Assembly: GCA_028565635.1 (NCBI GenBank) | Contig: JAOXYB010090051.1 | Span: forward strand, 1-22,228 | Length of the DNA: 22,228 nt | Source of the DNA: Phoronis ovalis | Lineage: Eukaryota > Phoronida > Phoronidae | Direction of reading: 5' to 3' | In this document: positions 9,990-20,278 of the stretch, piece after piece | How the letters are laid out: every line of letters begins with the position of its first letter | Numbering within the stretch: position 1 is the stretch's first letter | Position numbers and translations under genes: made by a program | Notes under the pieces: model-generated | Seen by the model: only the letters and a program-made list of their open reading frames with translations | Databases searched by the model: none | What the model was told of the DNA's origin: nothing

Positions 9990-10993
9990 CATTTTTATAT
10001 GATGTTAAAATACACATTATTTGTTTTTCACATAAATCTATAAATCCCTAAAGATAAAATTTGTTTACTGGCAAAAACTAGAGTACAGAGTGCGATTTCA
10101 GTGCATATTCGGTTATAAAAAATTAGGAAAAGAGTATTAATACTAACATAACACAATTAATATTAATTTAATATTACAAACGGTATATATAACAAAACCA
10201 AACTTTCTCCTTTCCCTATGTATGTATGGCATTCACGGACAATATACTGTAATTCACTTGACAGTTATTTTAGATGGCAAGTTTATTATTTAAATTAAAA
10301 AGAAGATGAGAAATTGTGAAGTGGATACCTTTAAGGAGTTCTTGAATGTGTTTATTGAAAAGCCACTAGGTGGATCGCAGTATGCTTCTTATGGTAAGAT
10401 CCAGGCGATCTCATTAACACAACGTATACTAAATGTTCCTATTTTAAATTACGTACATTTAGTTGTCTGCTTTGCTAAAAAACGATATCGTTTAGGGATA
10501 ATTTTTTATAGTAGGTTGCAACAGTATGCATGTATACCTGAGATCCAATGTTTTCAAATTCATACTTAATTGTTGCAAATGTACAGTTTACAGAAAATGC
10601 AGAAGCATGACTCTTTTAGACATTTTGTGTAAGTTTTAATTTCTATCGGAAGCTATTCATCATCACATAATCCATTTATTAAATATTAAAGGTTTTGTTT
10701 GTAAAACACAATGCAATTTCTGTCAATATCCTAGCTCATGTGGAGATTTTTATAATTACCTCCATTAGTAAACATGTAGTTTTGTTTTCTGATTCCTTCA
10801 TATATAGACCTGCCGGGATCTATGAGATAGTTAACTCAACCATACAAGACAGCGATCGGGCTGATGGCACAATAAAGCGACGTAACGAGAATTTATGTAA
10901 CCTGAACAAGCTAAATTTTTAAAAATCAAAAAATAGCAAACATATATATTGCATAATACCTTTGTTGTCCATGTCTTTACTATATTTTTGTTC
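9990..10993. other. AT-rich stretch around a CTCF-like pair, no supported gene
   Basis: It contains the 87-codon plus frame at 10306-10569, beginning MRNCEVDTFKEFLNVF. A donor-like tatg/gtaaga sits at about 10394 within it. Its length is within chance expectation and its second half is AT-driven. A 75-codon frame at 10695-10922 likewise has no support. No repeats were seen. Confidence 0.45.
10363..10376 (+). promoter_or_regulatory. CTCF-like motif, plus orientation
   Basis: CCACTAGGTGGATC matches CCASYAGRKGGCRS at 12 of 14 positions, with the first eleven perfect. With the site at 9976-9989 it forms a divergent pair. Confidence is lower because the GC-rich 3' part of the motif is degraded. 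Confidence 0.25.
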
Positions 10994-11238
10994 GTCCTGG
11001 TTACATGACCCTACTATGGCTTGCCTGCCGCGGACCCGTAGGTTCATGGCCCTCTGTGTGTTAAAAGCTATTGAAGTATCTCAAAATATTTTTTCTAAGA
11101 CGCCGTGCACTAGAATAAAGATAACCCCAAAAAAATGTTTTGGTTGAAAAACATCAATAGCTTTTTTTCAACATACAGAGGCCCATGACCCTACGGCTCC
11201 GGCGCAGGAAAGCCATGGTAAAGTCATATAGCCAGGAC
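10994..11238. mobile_element. Foldback (MITE-like) element 2, about 245 bp
   Basis: The left arm, about 10994-11073, runs from gtcctggttacatgaccc to aaaagctattg. It aligns at roughly 80% with the reverse complement of the right arm, about 11155-11238, which runs from gtcctggctatatgactt to aaaagctattg. The spacer is about 81 bp. The arms are much GC-richer than the surroundings and share blocks such as cctctgt and catggc. It fits a non-autonomous foldback transposon. No clear target-site duplication was found. The short plus frame crossing the left arm at 10962-11147 is not a gene. Confidence 0.7.
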
Positions 11239-11241
11239 TAT

Positions 11242-11289
11242 ATTTGTGTTAGCTATGATGTCTTTAAATTTGTGTTAGCAATGATGTCT
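11242..11289. repeat. Two-copy 26-bp tandem duplication
   Basis: atttgtgttagctatgatg followed by tct at 11242-11263 recurs at 11268-11289 with one mismatch (gcaatg for gctatg), a period of 26 bp. It abuts the right arm of foldback element 2 and could be a replication-slippage product or insertion scar. Confidence 0.8.
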
Positions 11290-11810
11290 GTAATATTTTC
11301 CTTAACAATTTTTTGCTTGGGTCACTTAAATTATGGTCGTAAATTATGAAGATAATTTTTTGCTTTTCCTGGATTCTTGAAAACATTTGTGAAAGCTTCA
11401 GTCACAAGATTATTTGCAAGTTATTAATCCATGCATTTCTAAGCATAACAAGAAATAAAAAATGCGCCAAACAGTAGCGTATGCAATTAATGCCTACCTA
11501 CATAATTATATAGTTTTAAGAATGACGCAACGATTTACTTTTGATATCTGCCAGGAATCCCGAGTTGAATGATCTAATTAAAAGCCGCTTAACTCGAAAT
11601 AATTAAAACTTTAGAACGAAAAATCAACAAGATGGTCATATTTTAAGTATTAATACACAAGTTGCGGATTTTTCAATTCATTGCAGATGAAATATGTGAA
11701 CGGTTATTTGGAATTATTTGCTTAATTACGGGCACTTAATTTGGGACTTAATTGCGTACATGTTAACTATCTTCCATGTTTATGTACATTAACCACTAAT
11801 ATTAGCGATA

Positions 11811-11813
<3 letters not shown>
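11290..11813. other. AT-rich stretch, no gene seen
   Basis: The word cttaatt recurs at 11721, 11735 and 11747, and a short inverted repeat pairs cgagtt (about 11560) with aactcg (about 11591). Otherwise there is nothing supportable. Confidence 0.5.

Positions 11814-11843
<30 letters not shown>
11814..11843. repeat. (AT)15 microsatellite
   Basis: An uninterrupted alternating AT run of about 30 bp starts after cca and ends at tattatatct. Perfect dinucleotide runs of this length are usually polymorphic. Confidence 0.95.
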
Positions 11844-11848
<5 letters not shown>

Positions 11849-14655
11849 CTTCCGCTTGATATAATGATTTGGAGGGCTGGAAAGCATTCAATTTAGTACG
11901 AAACTAAATATAGAAATAATGCTAAAGTTTTGTTTTGTTCTTTTTGATAGATATTACCCGGGAGATATTATTTCATTTCACAGACTTCAGAATATGTTCT
12001 TAATCATACTAAGTCACCAACAGCCAGCAAAATTATTTTGCATTGATTCAGCATAATCAAAGAATTGAGAAATATTTTTTTTTTAAATTAACTGAAACTA
12101 TCAAACGAGGTATGTAGCTATGATTGAGACAGCAAGCACAAATGTTTAATTTAGAAAGTGTCATAAAATGCAACCCAATGCATTATTGTTACTTCGATTC
12201 AGTATATAATTAAATATCTATTAAAATGTAATAATGAGAGCTTATTGACATCAGGATGTAGAAGCAAGTAGATTCCTGAAGTAAGTAAATGTGTAAGTTA
12301 CATAACAATTTTCAATTACTAGAAGTATAATATAGGCGGAAATTATATTATTCTGTATCAAATTATGCAGTCTATATAGTGAAACTTTCATTAAATATAA
12401 GGTTACGTCGGCGTGTATTCAGACTGAACTGCATTCTTTCTCTGTTGCGCCTTATTATGCTGGGTTTAATATATCAGTAGAGGAGCTACTGTATGGTCAA
12501 ACTTATTACTACGGGAGTACTTAGTCTTAGCTTTGGCAGGTTTATGGGTAATTAATACAGTGTATCCAATTCCTAATTAGTGTTAATAGTTTGCAATTAC
12601 GTATCTGTACAAAAGTATGCATGTGGTGCAAACTCATAACATACGCATACTAGCTGAATAAATAATTCGCATTAATTGTCGTCGAAAATAATGCTGAAAC
12701 CTGATGACATAACCGGTGATTTATATGAACTTAGACAGTTTTATCTTATTAACTAGCATTTTAATTTGCAGTTGATTTATTCTATTAACTATATAGAGAG
12801 TTCTTAGCAATTCCCTGTTCCTATATCGAACGTCTTAGGGGAAACTACGCCTACAATAACTACCAGCTGAATCTCCTTGTGTATTGTTACCATGTTCAAC
12901 CTTTTATCTTTGCTAAACAGTGTGGTTACACAAACTTGTAGAAGGGGTTGGAGTCCTTGTTTGGGCACTAGCGAGGCTAGCAAAAAATACATTTTTCTTG
13001 AATCAAGGGAAATTGTTGATAAACACCTATAACAACTTTCAGGTGAATCTTAGTTATGATTTATTGTTTTTATATTAAAGAAATTATAGAGGTAAACACA
13101 TAGATGGGGGCTCTGCGGGCAGAGAGTACACGTAGGAGTATTTATTGAACTTTCCTGCATCCTACTGAAGAGTGATATATTTCGAAAAGTAAAGCTCGCG
13201 TGGAAAGTTACAACCTTAATTGTGTTTATAACTTTAAAGTGCAAACAACCCCTGTTATTCAAACGAGACATTGGGCTATCCCGAACTCCACACAAATATA
13301 AGTTCAATAATTGGTAGCGTTTTTGTGAGTCAATCATTATTTCTGGCTTAGATGTTCATTAAAATGTAATTTCTTTAAACAATTATGTTAATAGATAAAC
13401 ACTTGCATGCTGTCAGTTGTTAAGTCCACTCTGCAAGTAGTTTACACAAGTATGAAAAAACAACGGATGCTGATCGTATTTATCTTTTTGTAAGTAATTT
13501 TACACGAAAAGAAGATTTCGAGCAAAAGCGTAAATACCTATGAATTTTAATCCACGTGTGTATTCAATTTCGTTAACCCTGTAACAGTATGCAGCAAGAA
13601 AGAACTGTGTATGCATTACCATACACGACATGCACTATTACTATAAAAAAGCATATTTATTAATGTACCTGCATAATACTATCATTGTTTTGTGAAACTG
13701 CAGTAAAATATTTCTAACCTAGAGAGGGTTAGTTACAGTACATGTTCTTGATACGGCTATTACTATATCTTGTAAGGTACTATGAATGTTTACACTTTAC
13801 GATTAATGTTTAAAATCTAAGTCCTGTGACAGAAACTTTGTGTTCGTAAACTGCAACATCATGTTTTGATAATTTGTATTTTGGGATGCATAGAATACAG
13901 TTATCTGTACCTGTACCAGTAAAGTGGTATTTATCCTCTTTGTTAATATTTACAGTATATTTTAAGTACCAGCTTATTAAAAATTTAGTAAATGATTTTA
14001 AACTTTAATTGGATCACCTGTTATGATTCGAATCAAACTGACAACGCCCAGTGAATGAGTTTTTTTTGGTGTATCATCCGTTGTCATTAATTACTGTATT
14101 ATGCACTTATAGATGAAATAACTAGTTTTTGCACTATAAATGGTCTAACTAAGCTAACTGAGATTTTATCAGAATAAATATCTTTCTTTTTATGAATAAA
14201 TTGTGTGATTGTTATTGACAAATTCTTGTAATAAAAGAGTTCGTGACTTATCTTCTAGATTTTATGACTTGATAAGCTTTGATAGTAATAAATCAGTATT
14301 CCGTCTGTATCATTTATCTAGCAAAAAAAATAACTCAAGATGAATTTTTTTTCCTGATGCATGTTAAACTAAACAGACCCGGCATTATTCATAGTCGTCA
14401 CATGTGAACAAATTGATCTTGCATCGTATCAATAACATTATTTTAGTAATTTCTAATTATCAAAATTGCAAAGAAAAAATTCAATTCTTTTTATTACAAA
14501 CGTTTTAAATAAAAACTGCACACATTATAAGTCAGCAAACGCTTTTTAACACTAATTCGCAATAGAGCCATTGATAAAAAAGAAGTGCTCTTGAAACTAC
14601 ACAACTCACACATCTAAGGGGCAAAAATAAAATAACGCCCCGTATAAAAATAACA
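11844..14655. other. AT-rich stretch, no supported gene
   Basis: It includes the longest ATG frame of the window (minus, 13050-13337, 95 codons) and a 62-codon minus frame at 12804-12992. Neither shows a recognisable motif, codon bias or splice context strong enough to call. Minor structures are ctctgc/gcagag at 13111-13124 and ctagc/gctag near 12970. If model C is real, this lies in its first intron. Confidence 0.5.
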
Positions 14656-14687
14656 ACAACGAATTCACAAAACAACGAATCCATAAA
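14656..14687. repeat. Two-copy 16-bp tandem duplication
   Basis: acaacgaattcacaaa (14656-14671) is followed directly by acaacgaatccataaa (14672-14687), differing at two positions. It is a small slippage repeat. Confidence 0.75.
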
Positions 14688-14951
14688 ACATGTCCCCCAA
14701 ATACTTGTGATGAGGATTGTTAAGGTACAGGACTATGTAAAGCGTGAATATTCTCATTTGTTCCTCGGATATAAATGATCGACTCAAGCTCTATTTACTA
14801 TGCCAACACAAGAATATGTTACTTACAAAGCTTACCAAGCAGTAAACGGTGGTGGGATCTTACATTTCTTTCTCAGTTCACTACTAAATCCGCCATAGGG
14901 CATGTCAATTAACCATGGACAACGGAATGTAATATCTAAAGCAATACTTAC

Positions 14952-15022
14952 GAACTATCATGGTACATATTGTTACAGCAAGCACCATTGAAACCATTTT
15001 GACTTGTTAAGAAGTTCTATAC
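14952..15022 (-). CDS. Candidate start exon with 5'UTR tail, ATG and signal-peptide-like segment (model C, exon 1)
   Basis: On the minus strand, ccacggttttctttatttccag gives a textbook acceptor ending at 15023, and gttc/gtaagt gives a textbook donor at 14950-14951. The first 25 nt would be 5'UTR. The coding part is 14952-14997. The ATG at 14997-14995 sits in strong context (caaaATGG: A at -3, G at +4). It opens MVSMVLAVTICTMIV, almost uniformly hydrophobic, ending in phase 1. Signal-peptide exons of secreted proteins commonly end in phase 1. The combination of splice sites, start context and hydrophobic core makes this the best exon candidate in the window. Fifteen residues are too few to identify a protein, and homology is untested. 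Confidence 0.4.
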
Positions 15023-16948
15023 CTGGAAATAAAGAAAACCGTGGCAATATCGGAATAGGAATACGTCGTCGTGATTTCAATTACAATTGAAGTGAAACGC
15101 ACATACCCATGCTTTTCATACAAGTTCAGCATGCGTGCACGATTATTATGCTAATACTATAAAACTTTCTTAGTTGGGTACTATAGCATGTCGTCATCCT
15201 AAGGAGCATTTGATTTTTTCAGTGACTATTGTATTAAAATAAATGTGTAGTTATAGTTAGCATATATTTTAATTCCTAATGCACACGTGTTAATTTTGTT
15301 AAGTAAATTTTATATTGCAAAATATGTAAAGGAACTACGTAATACGCATAAACAAAGCATAAACACAGTAACACACGTTCGCGCACCTGTATTTGTATAT
15401 AATATTTCCACCGTAGTATAATAACACACAAAATATAAGCAAACCTGCATTTATGCTGCCTCTTGCTTTCTGTCGGTAAACGTAAACTCTATTTTAAACT
15501 AAATACATTATTATATTATTTTGGAATTTAATTATTTAAAAACAATGCCATCCAAGTTACAAAGTTTGTCATGGGACTAGTATACCTTTTACTGAGATAA
15601 CAATAGTACTTTTATACTTATGTTATAATCCCGAGGCTATATTATTACTTATAATTAATTATGAAGTGTATACAACATTAAATATTCCAAACATATTATT
15701 TTTGAGGAATTCATTGTACAGTTTAAAGGTATCAAGAGAATAATTACCTTTTTCTACAAGATAAAGTATTTGTAGATTAAATTGTTATGTTGACGCCCAA
15801 GGCCACCAACATGTCCACTAGGGGTTTGAAGTATTATCTCACAGATTTACTAATTCATTATTGATATTCTCTGAGACACATCTAGATAATTGGATTGTTG
15901 TTATTTTTATCTGAAGACTTTTACTTCAAATAATACCACTTGAACAATACCATTTGACCCAGTATTTATCGATGCTACGACGTCATATTTTTTTAATATA
16001 AAATAAAAGTAAATATCTAATATTCCAATTTTCGAAGCAATGAAGCACGTGCATGTACACAAGCAATGGAAAGGGGTCCTTAATGGGAAAAAGCATAGGA
16101 AAACTATGTAACTTGCTTCTTATTCGTGGGTAGAAAATTGTTGAATTAAAGTTTACTAATGGAACCTGCACCTCTACAAGAAAACATAAAATACATGCTA
16201 CACGCTCTTCGCTGTTGAGTGGTTCTGTCCGCAGTTTGAATTACCTCTTTCAGTATGTCCTAGCCTGCTATGCATTGCCAAAGTGAATAACCTTATGGGA
16301 TATAAAAATGCACAAATACAATTCCATATCCAGTTCATTGAGGGAAACTATGGATAACCTAAATTAAGTAATAATTAACAGCGTTCATGACGATTCGTGA
16401 TAGGTCGCCAAGTACATAAACATTGAATATGGAAAAAATAGACACTTAGAAAACAAGCAAGAGTGCTACCCAACTGAAATATCAGATATTGAACATTTAT
16501 GTAATTCATTGTTTTGTTAATATTATACTCCATCTGTTTAATTTCTACAAATTTGATCAGAGATTGAATGTATGCCAATGGTTGTCTTAGCAATGCCATG
16601 TATGAGATTACGATATATTTATAATTACAATTTCCCTTCTTTTGCTATGTTATGAACTGGTGTTTGAATATTCATATTGAATATTCGTAACTATAATTTT
16701 GCCACAGCAGTACAATTAACTAACGTCTCCATGAATTATTCAGGTATCCTATCTACCCTTTGCTATATAAACTTTAATAATCTGATTCATATCTGTTTTG
16801 ATAAATCGTGCTTTTGTCCTTTTTGATGCATTTCAGACAAACAGTACAAAACGGTGAACTGTACCTCTAATCCTAGTCAGCTGCGACGAAATAGTTAAAA
16901 ACCATTATGACTGTGAGATTAGTTGGGCACAATGAACGGCAAAAAATA
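15023..16948. other. AT-rich stretch upstream of the candidate start exon
   Basis: If model C is real, its promoter and first non-coding exon should lie here or further right. A CCACTAGGGG word, partly matching a CTCF core, lies at 15815-15824. A 13-bp repeat around tgaatattc occurs at about 16663-16686. The 62- and 74-codon minus frames at 15983-16171 and 16375-16599 have no support. Confidence 0.45.
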
Positions 16949-17013
16949 ACCCCTTTTGAATCTATAAGTTCAAAATTCATACCCTTTTTGGGACCTATAG
17001 GCTTAAAATGTAT
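16949..17013. repeat. Diverged two-copy tandem repeat, 32/33 bp
   Basis: accccttttgaatctataag and the rest of copy 1 (16949-16980) align with accctttttgggacctatag and the rest of copy 2 (16981-17013). Both share the words ccttttt, ctata, ttaaaat/tcaaaat and end in at. A further acc start follows at 17014. Copies are about three quarters identical, indicating an old duplication. Confidence 0.7.
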
Positions 17014-17027
17014 ACCTTATGCATAAT

Positions 17028-17033
17028 TTTATT
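17028..17033 (-). promoter_or_regulatory. Poly(A) signal for a candidate minus-strand 3' end
   Basis: The minus strand reads agAATAAAatt here, about 80 nt downstream of the TGA ending the candidate terminal exon at 17115-17178. The hexamer is common in AT-rich DNA, so its position is the only support. Confidence 0.15.
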
Positions 17034-17114
17034 CTATATTCGAAATGCGGAACAACGGTGTTTTGAGCGTCTTATTTCTAAACAAACAGATGTCTGACAG
17101 CTTTTAATGTCATT

Positions 17115-17178
17115 TCATTTGTGGCATGTTTTAGTTTTTATGGCCTTTTCAGGGCGTCTTTGGTGCCCTGTGTAACCG
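17115..17178 (-). CDS. Candidate terminal exon, minus strand
   Basis: On the minus strand, tattttaattatttttcag is a strong acceptor ending at 17179. In the phase-2 frame, 20 codons follow (GYTGHQRRPEKAIKTKTCHK) and close at TGA 17115-17117. The islet is GC-richer than its surroundings and contains the hairpin cagggc/gccctg at 17150-17170. No upstream partner with the right phase is identified. The candidate at 20279-20374 ends in phase 0, so at least one more exon would be needed. The sequence could equally be an acceptor-like tract in a repeat. Confidence 0.18.
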
Positions 17179-18478
17179 CTGAAAAATAATTAAAATATAC
17201 CCTTTCTTGTAATGAACATGCGTACGCAACTATTCTGCATGACTGTCACCCCCGGGATGTCCTATCACCTAGCATACCTCAACGCTAAACCCTATTAAGG
17301 TAGCGAATATTGATCGACACAATTTATTTACACTTATACTTTAAGATAAATTTTAGCTAATTAAATAAAAAGATTGACAGACAAAAGTATGCATATGTTG
17401 AAAGCATACAACTTAAACTTTTTAAATCTTTTTAATTTATTTTACTCTGGGTAGGTCATGCAACCTGTACGGATACCAATTTAGGTTAAAACATTAAGGT
17501 TTTGAAATTCCAAATAAAAAAGTCATAAAAATACACTTAGTTGCAGTGGGGACCAGATAGCTTGACGTTTGCTCCGGGCAAAAGAATTGGTAACCATAAT
17601 AGTGAAATTCGGTTTCACAAATGAATCACTCGGGGAATCACTGTTGTTAAAATGTTCTGACGAATGGTAATATTCACAAACTAAAAATATGCGTTATCGT
17701 TTGCATTTTGAATCGTAAGCACAATCTAGTTAACTACGCTAAGCAAAAGAACTCACCGAGGATAACTTCATTTGCATTGAAATAAGCTACGAATATTTCC
17801 TGATCTGAATGACATATTTACAATAGTCAAAACTAAATCCAGATCGACTACGATATTTTAGGAAGAGGACTGAATACGTAAACAGACACATCTGATAACT
17901 CAACTGTTTGGTAGGTTAATTTAAGCCTACTGCATAATACAAACCTGCCCATATAATTATTCTATGAATATATTCTTACATGTGACAAGTTGGATGTACA
18001 GATATACTCCAATCAGTAAGAGACCAGTTTAGAACGGTCGTACATTTGTTGTTTTTTAATAAATTGGACGTGTCCGCTTTAAAAGTCATTTGCAGTAATT
18101 TGCAATCGCCGCTGGACATAATTGAACTAACCCATAAATGACCAACTGCTAAACACTACCAACTACCCAATTACTTTAGAATATTACGCTTTGCATGTCT
18201 ATGCCATTTCTTCCAAAAAGTTACAAAACGTAAAATTTAATTACAACTCATTCAGTTGAAACCGTGAAACTGATGCATTCCTTACCACAGCTTGTCATAA
18301 TGTATCTCATTCATTGGCGAACATGTTTTTTTCCATAATAATTCCTTATTACGTACGATTCAACACATTCTCCGTTATCTGACTTGTTTTTCATCATATC
18401 ATTTTTTATGTATTGATGAGACTTAAACTATTAATTCGCCTTATGATGAACAATATCAAGCTGCACATTCAATTTTAG
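17179..18478. other. AT-rich stretch, no supported gene
   Basis: Minus-strand acceptor-like tracts occur near 17572 and 17690, each followed by 20-25 open codons but with weak donors. No repeats or RNA genes were seen. Confidence 0.45.
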
Positions 18479-18695
18479 ATTGGAGTCAACTTCAAATGAT
18501 GACAACATGCGATCGATCGCACAAGAAATGAACCACAGAGATCTGGGGGTTTACTTGTATTCGTGTCTCGAGCGATCCGTTCTGGTTCATCCAAGAAAAA
18601 CGCGTGAACTTGCTGGCTTAGTTTATTTGCAAGTCCCAGTTTGTGCTCCTTATTTTTTGTTAAGTGTCCATAAAGAAACAGTATTGGTCATATAA
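18479..18695 (+). CDS. Coding-like open frame of about 71 codons, unidentified
   Basis: After an acceptor-like ttcaattttag (ending 18478) one base completes a codon, and the frame then reads LESTSNDDNMRSIAQEMNH and on through RDLGVYLYSCLERSVLV to a TAA ending at 18695. The first ATG in frame is at 18507. The segment is GC-richer (about 44% by eye) than its flanks, rich in charged residues at its start, and has G at first codon positions in about 22 of 71 codons. I recognise no domain. It could be a terminal exon, a decayed coding relic or chance. It is the most coding-like of the longer frames, but its length alone is not significant. Confidence 0.22.
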
Positions 18696-18893
18696 TTAAT
18701 TCTTTGAATAGTCAAAAAGCTCTTATCAATCCGCAACGAAATATTTTAAATTATATTCACAAATCACAAAATTTTAAATTTAAATAAGATGCAGAAGAAA
18801 ATGGGGTACAGATGGTCAGTAGTGCCTGCCATACCATACATACAAATAGAGTCTTCGTTTTAATACAAACCAATTATAGGAATAACGACGATA

Positions 18894-18920
18894 CTATAAC
18901 GCAAAAAAGTTGCGTTATAG
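18894..18920. other. Perfect 11-bp hairpin
   Basis: ctataacgcaa (18894-18904) and ttgcgttatag (18910-18920) are exact reverse complements around aaaag. It is the cleanest small stem-loop in the window. It has no T-tail and lies between unsupported regions. It could be an extruding palindrome or a protein-binding dyad. Confidence 0.65.
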
Positions 18921-19232
18921 AACAAATTCCCCCCCGCCAAACGTGATTGATCTTTTCTTCGAAAGAGTTGCATCCAACAAACTAAGTCAGTTAACTTCAT
19001 TTACGGCTAAATCCGCAAATCTAATTGAGTGTTTATGATGCTTTCTCATTAATGAAGGCTTTATTATGAAAATCAAGACCAAAATACCATAATATACTAG
19101 TATTTAATGGAGTCTCAGGGCTAAATAACTCGCAAGTAAATTTTGGTTTAGATTAGTTCATTTCATTTAGGAAAAATAAATATAAAACGGCAGTTTCAGG
19201 CATAGTTACATACGTATGAAAAATTGATGTTA

Positions 19233-19690
19233 GCTGAAGAAATATTAGTTTTACCTGTTTCTGTTTACCTGATAACTGGAACCGTGAACTTACATTAACC
19301 CGAATAGAAGAGCGTGAATTTGTCTTAAGAATTTGTTGTAATGTAACATGCATTTTTAAAACCAAGTAAAACAATTTTAATTAAGGCGAATAAATATTAT
19401 TTTTACCTGTATCTATGTACCTGATAACTGTGAACTCATATTAACCCGGATAGAAGTGCGTGAATTTGTCTTTGGAATCTGTTGTAATGTAACATATATT
19501 ACCAAACCAGGGAAAACAATTGTATCTAATTATAAAAACTCAGGCGAAGAAATATTATTTTTACCTGTCTCTACATACCTGATAACTGTGAACTCATATT
19601 AACCCGGATAGAAGTGCGTGCATTTGTTTTTTGGAATTTGTTGTAATGTAAACCAAGTAAAACAATTTTACCTAAATAAAAAACTCAAGC
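19233..19690. repeat. Three-copy tandem repeat, period about 152-158 bp
   Basis: Copies start at 19233, 19385 and 19543. Each begins with a form of ggcgaagaaatattatttt followed by tacctg and then acctgataactg, and each includes taaccc, gatagaag, gcgtg and ttgttgtaatgtaa before ending near aaaacaatttta. Copies 2 and 3 share about 40 identical bases from gataactg to gcgtg and are closer to each other than to copy 1, implying two successive duplications. Small indels separate them. The 73-codon minus frame at 19153-19374 covers copy 1 only and is not kept in the others, so it is not a gene. On the minus strand each copy carries cag/gta words that imitate splice junctions. Confidence 0.9.
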
Positions 19691-20278
19691 TTATTTTTGA
19701 ACTATTTAATAATTGCAGGGCCTTTGTATAAAAGAATAAATTAGCTCTAACCCGGGGTACCTAGAAAATAAATCCATGCATTAACAAAGTAAAACGGACA
19801 TGTTTCATTTTTGATCTTATCAAAATACATAACATAACTTGACACCAATATCATGCAGGTGAAAACATTAATTGACAAAGTTATTGTAACGCGATGTGTA
19901 ATAAGAGGCTTAATAAAATTTGATAAGCACATTTCCGCCTTCTACTCCCCCTTAGAAAACATGTTTATGAAATTCTTTGATGACACTCGATTTTATTGAT
20001 TATCAGTATAGCATACAGTAATCCGATTTTTAGTTGAGGTTCCCTTATGCTGTATCTTATCGATAACTGACAGTCATACAGCTAATACCATGCATCTTTA
20101 TAAAGATTCTCTATAATACAGCCTTAGTTGAAATTACTTAATTCTGTCCAGGAGTTGTGCTATGTTTTTTAATACGTGTATTTTACTGAAAATATAGCAC
20201 AATTTTTGTACCCATAAAGTATCTTGGTTCCCTATAAAATAAAAATTTCTTCTAATACCAAAATAGGCAAACTTGCAC
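19691..20278. other. AT-rich stretch, no gene seen
   Basis: A 61-codon minus frame at 19747-19932 has AT-driven composition. Nothing else stands out. Confidence 0.5.

Noticed and set aside
10306-10569. 87-codon plus frame with an internal gtaaga donor-like site
   Set aside because: Length fits chance and there is no recognisable domain. The donor alone is insufficient.
10962-11147. 61-codon plus frame
   Set aside because: It runs through the left arm of foldback element 2 into the spacer, so it is a by-product of the repeat.
13050-13337. Longest ATG open frame (95 codons, minus)
   Set aside because: With roughly 7% stop codons per codon in this composition, frames of this length are expected by chance in 22 kb on six frames. 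No motif, codon bias or splice support was seen.
17299-17310. Twelve-base match taaggtagcgaa to conserved large-subunit rRNA
   Set aside because: Flanking bases do not match rRNA on either side, so it is a coincidence.
17510-17720. Alternative minus-strand exon chain near 17.55-17.70 kb continuing from 20279-20374
   Set aside because: In-frame joins are possible but donors are weak, and it is incompatible with the 17115-17178 terminal exon. It illustrates how easily false chains arise here.
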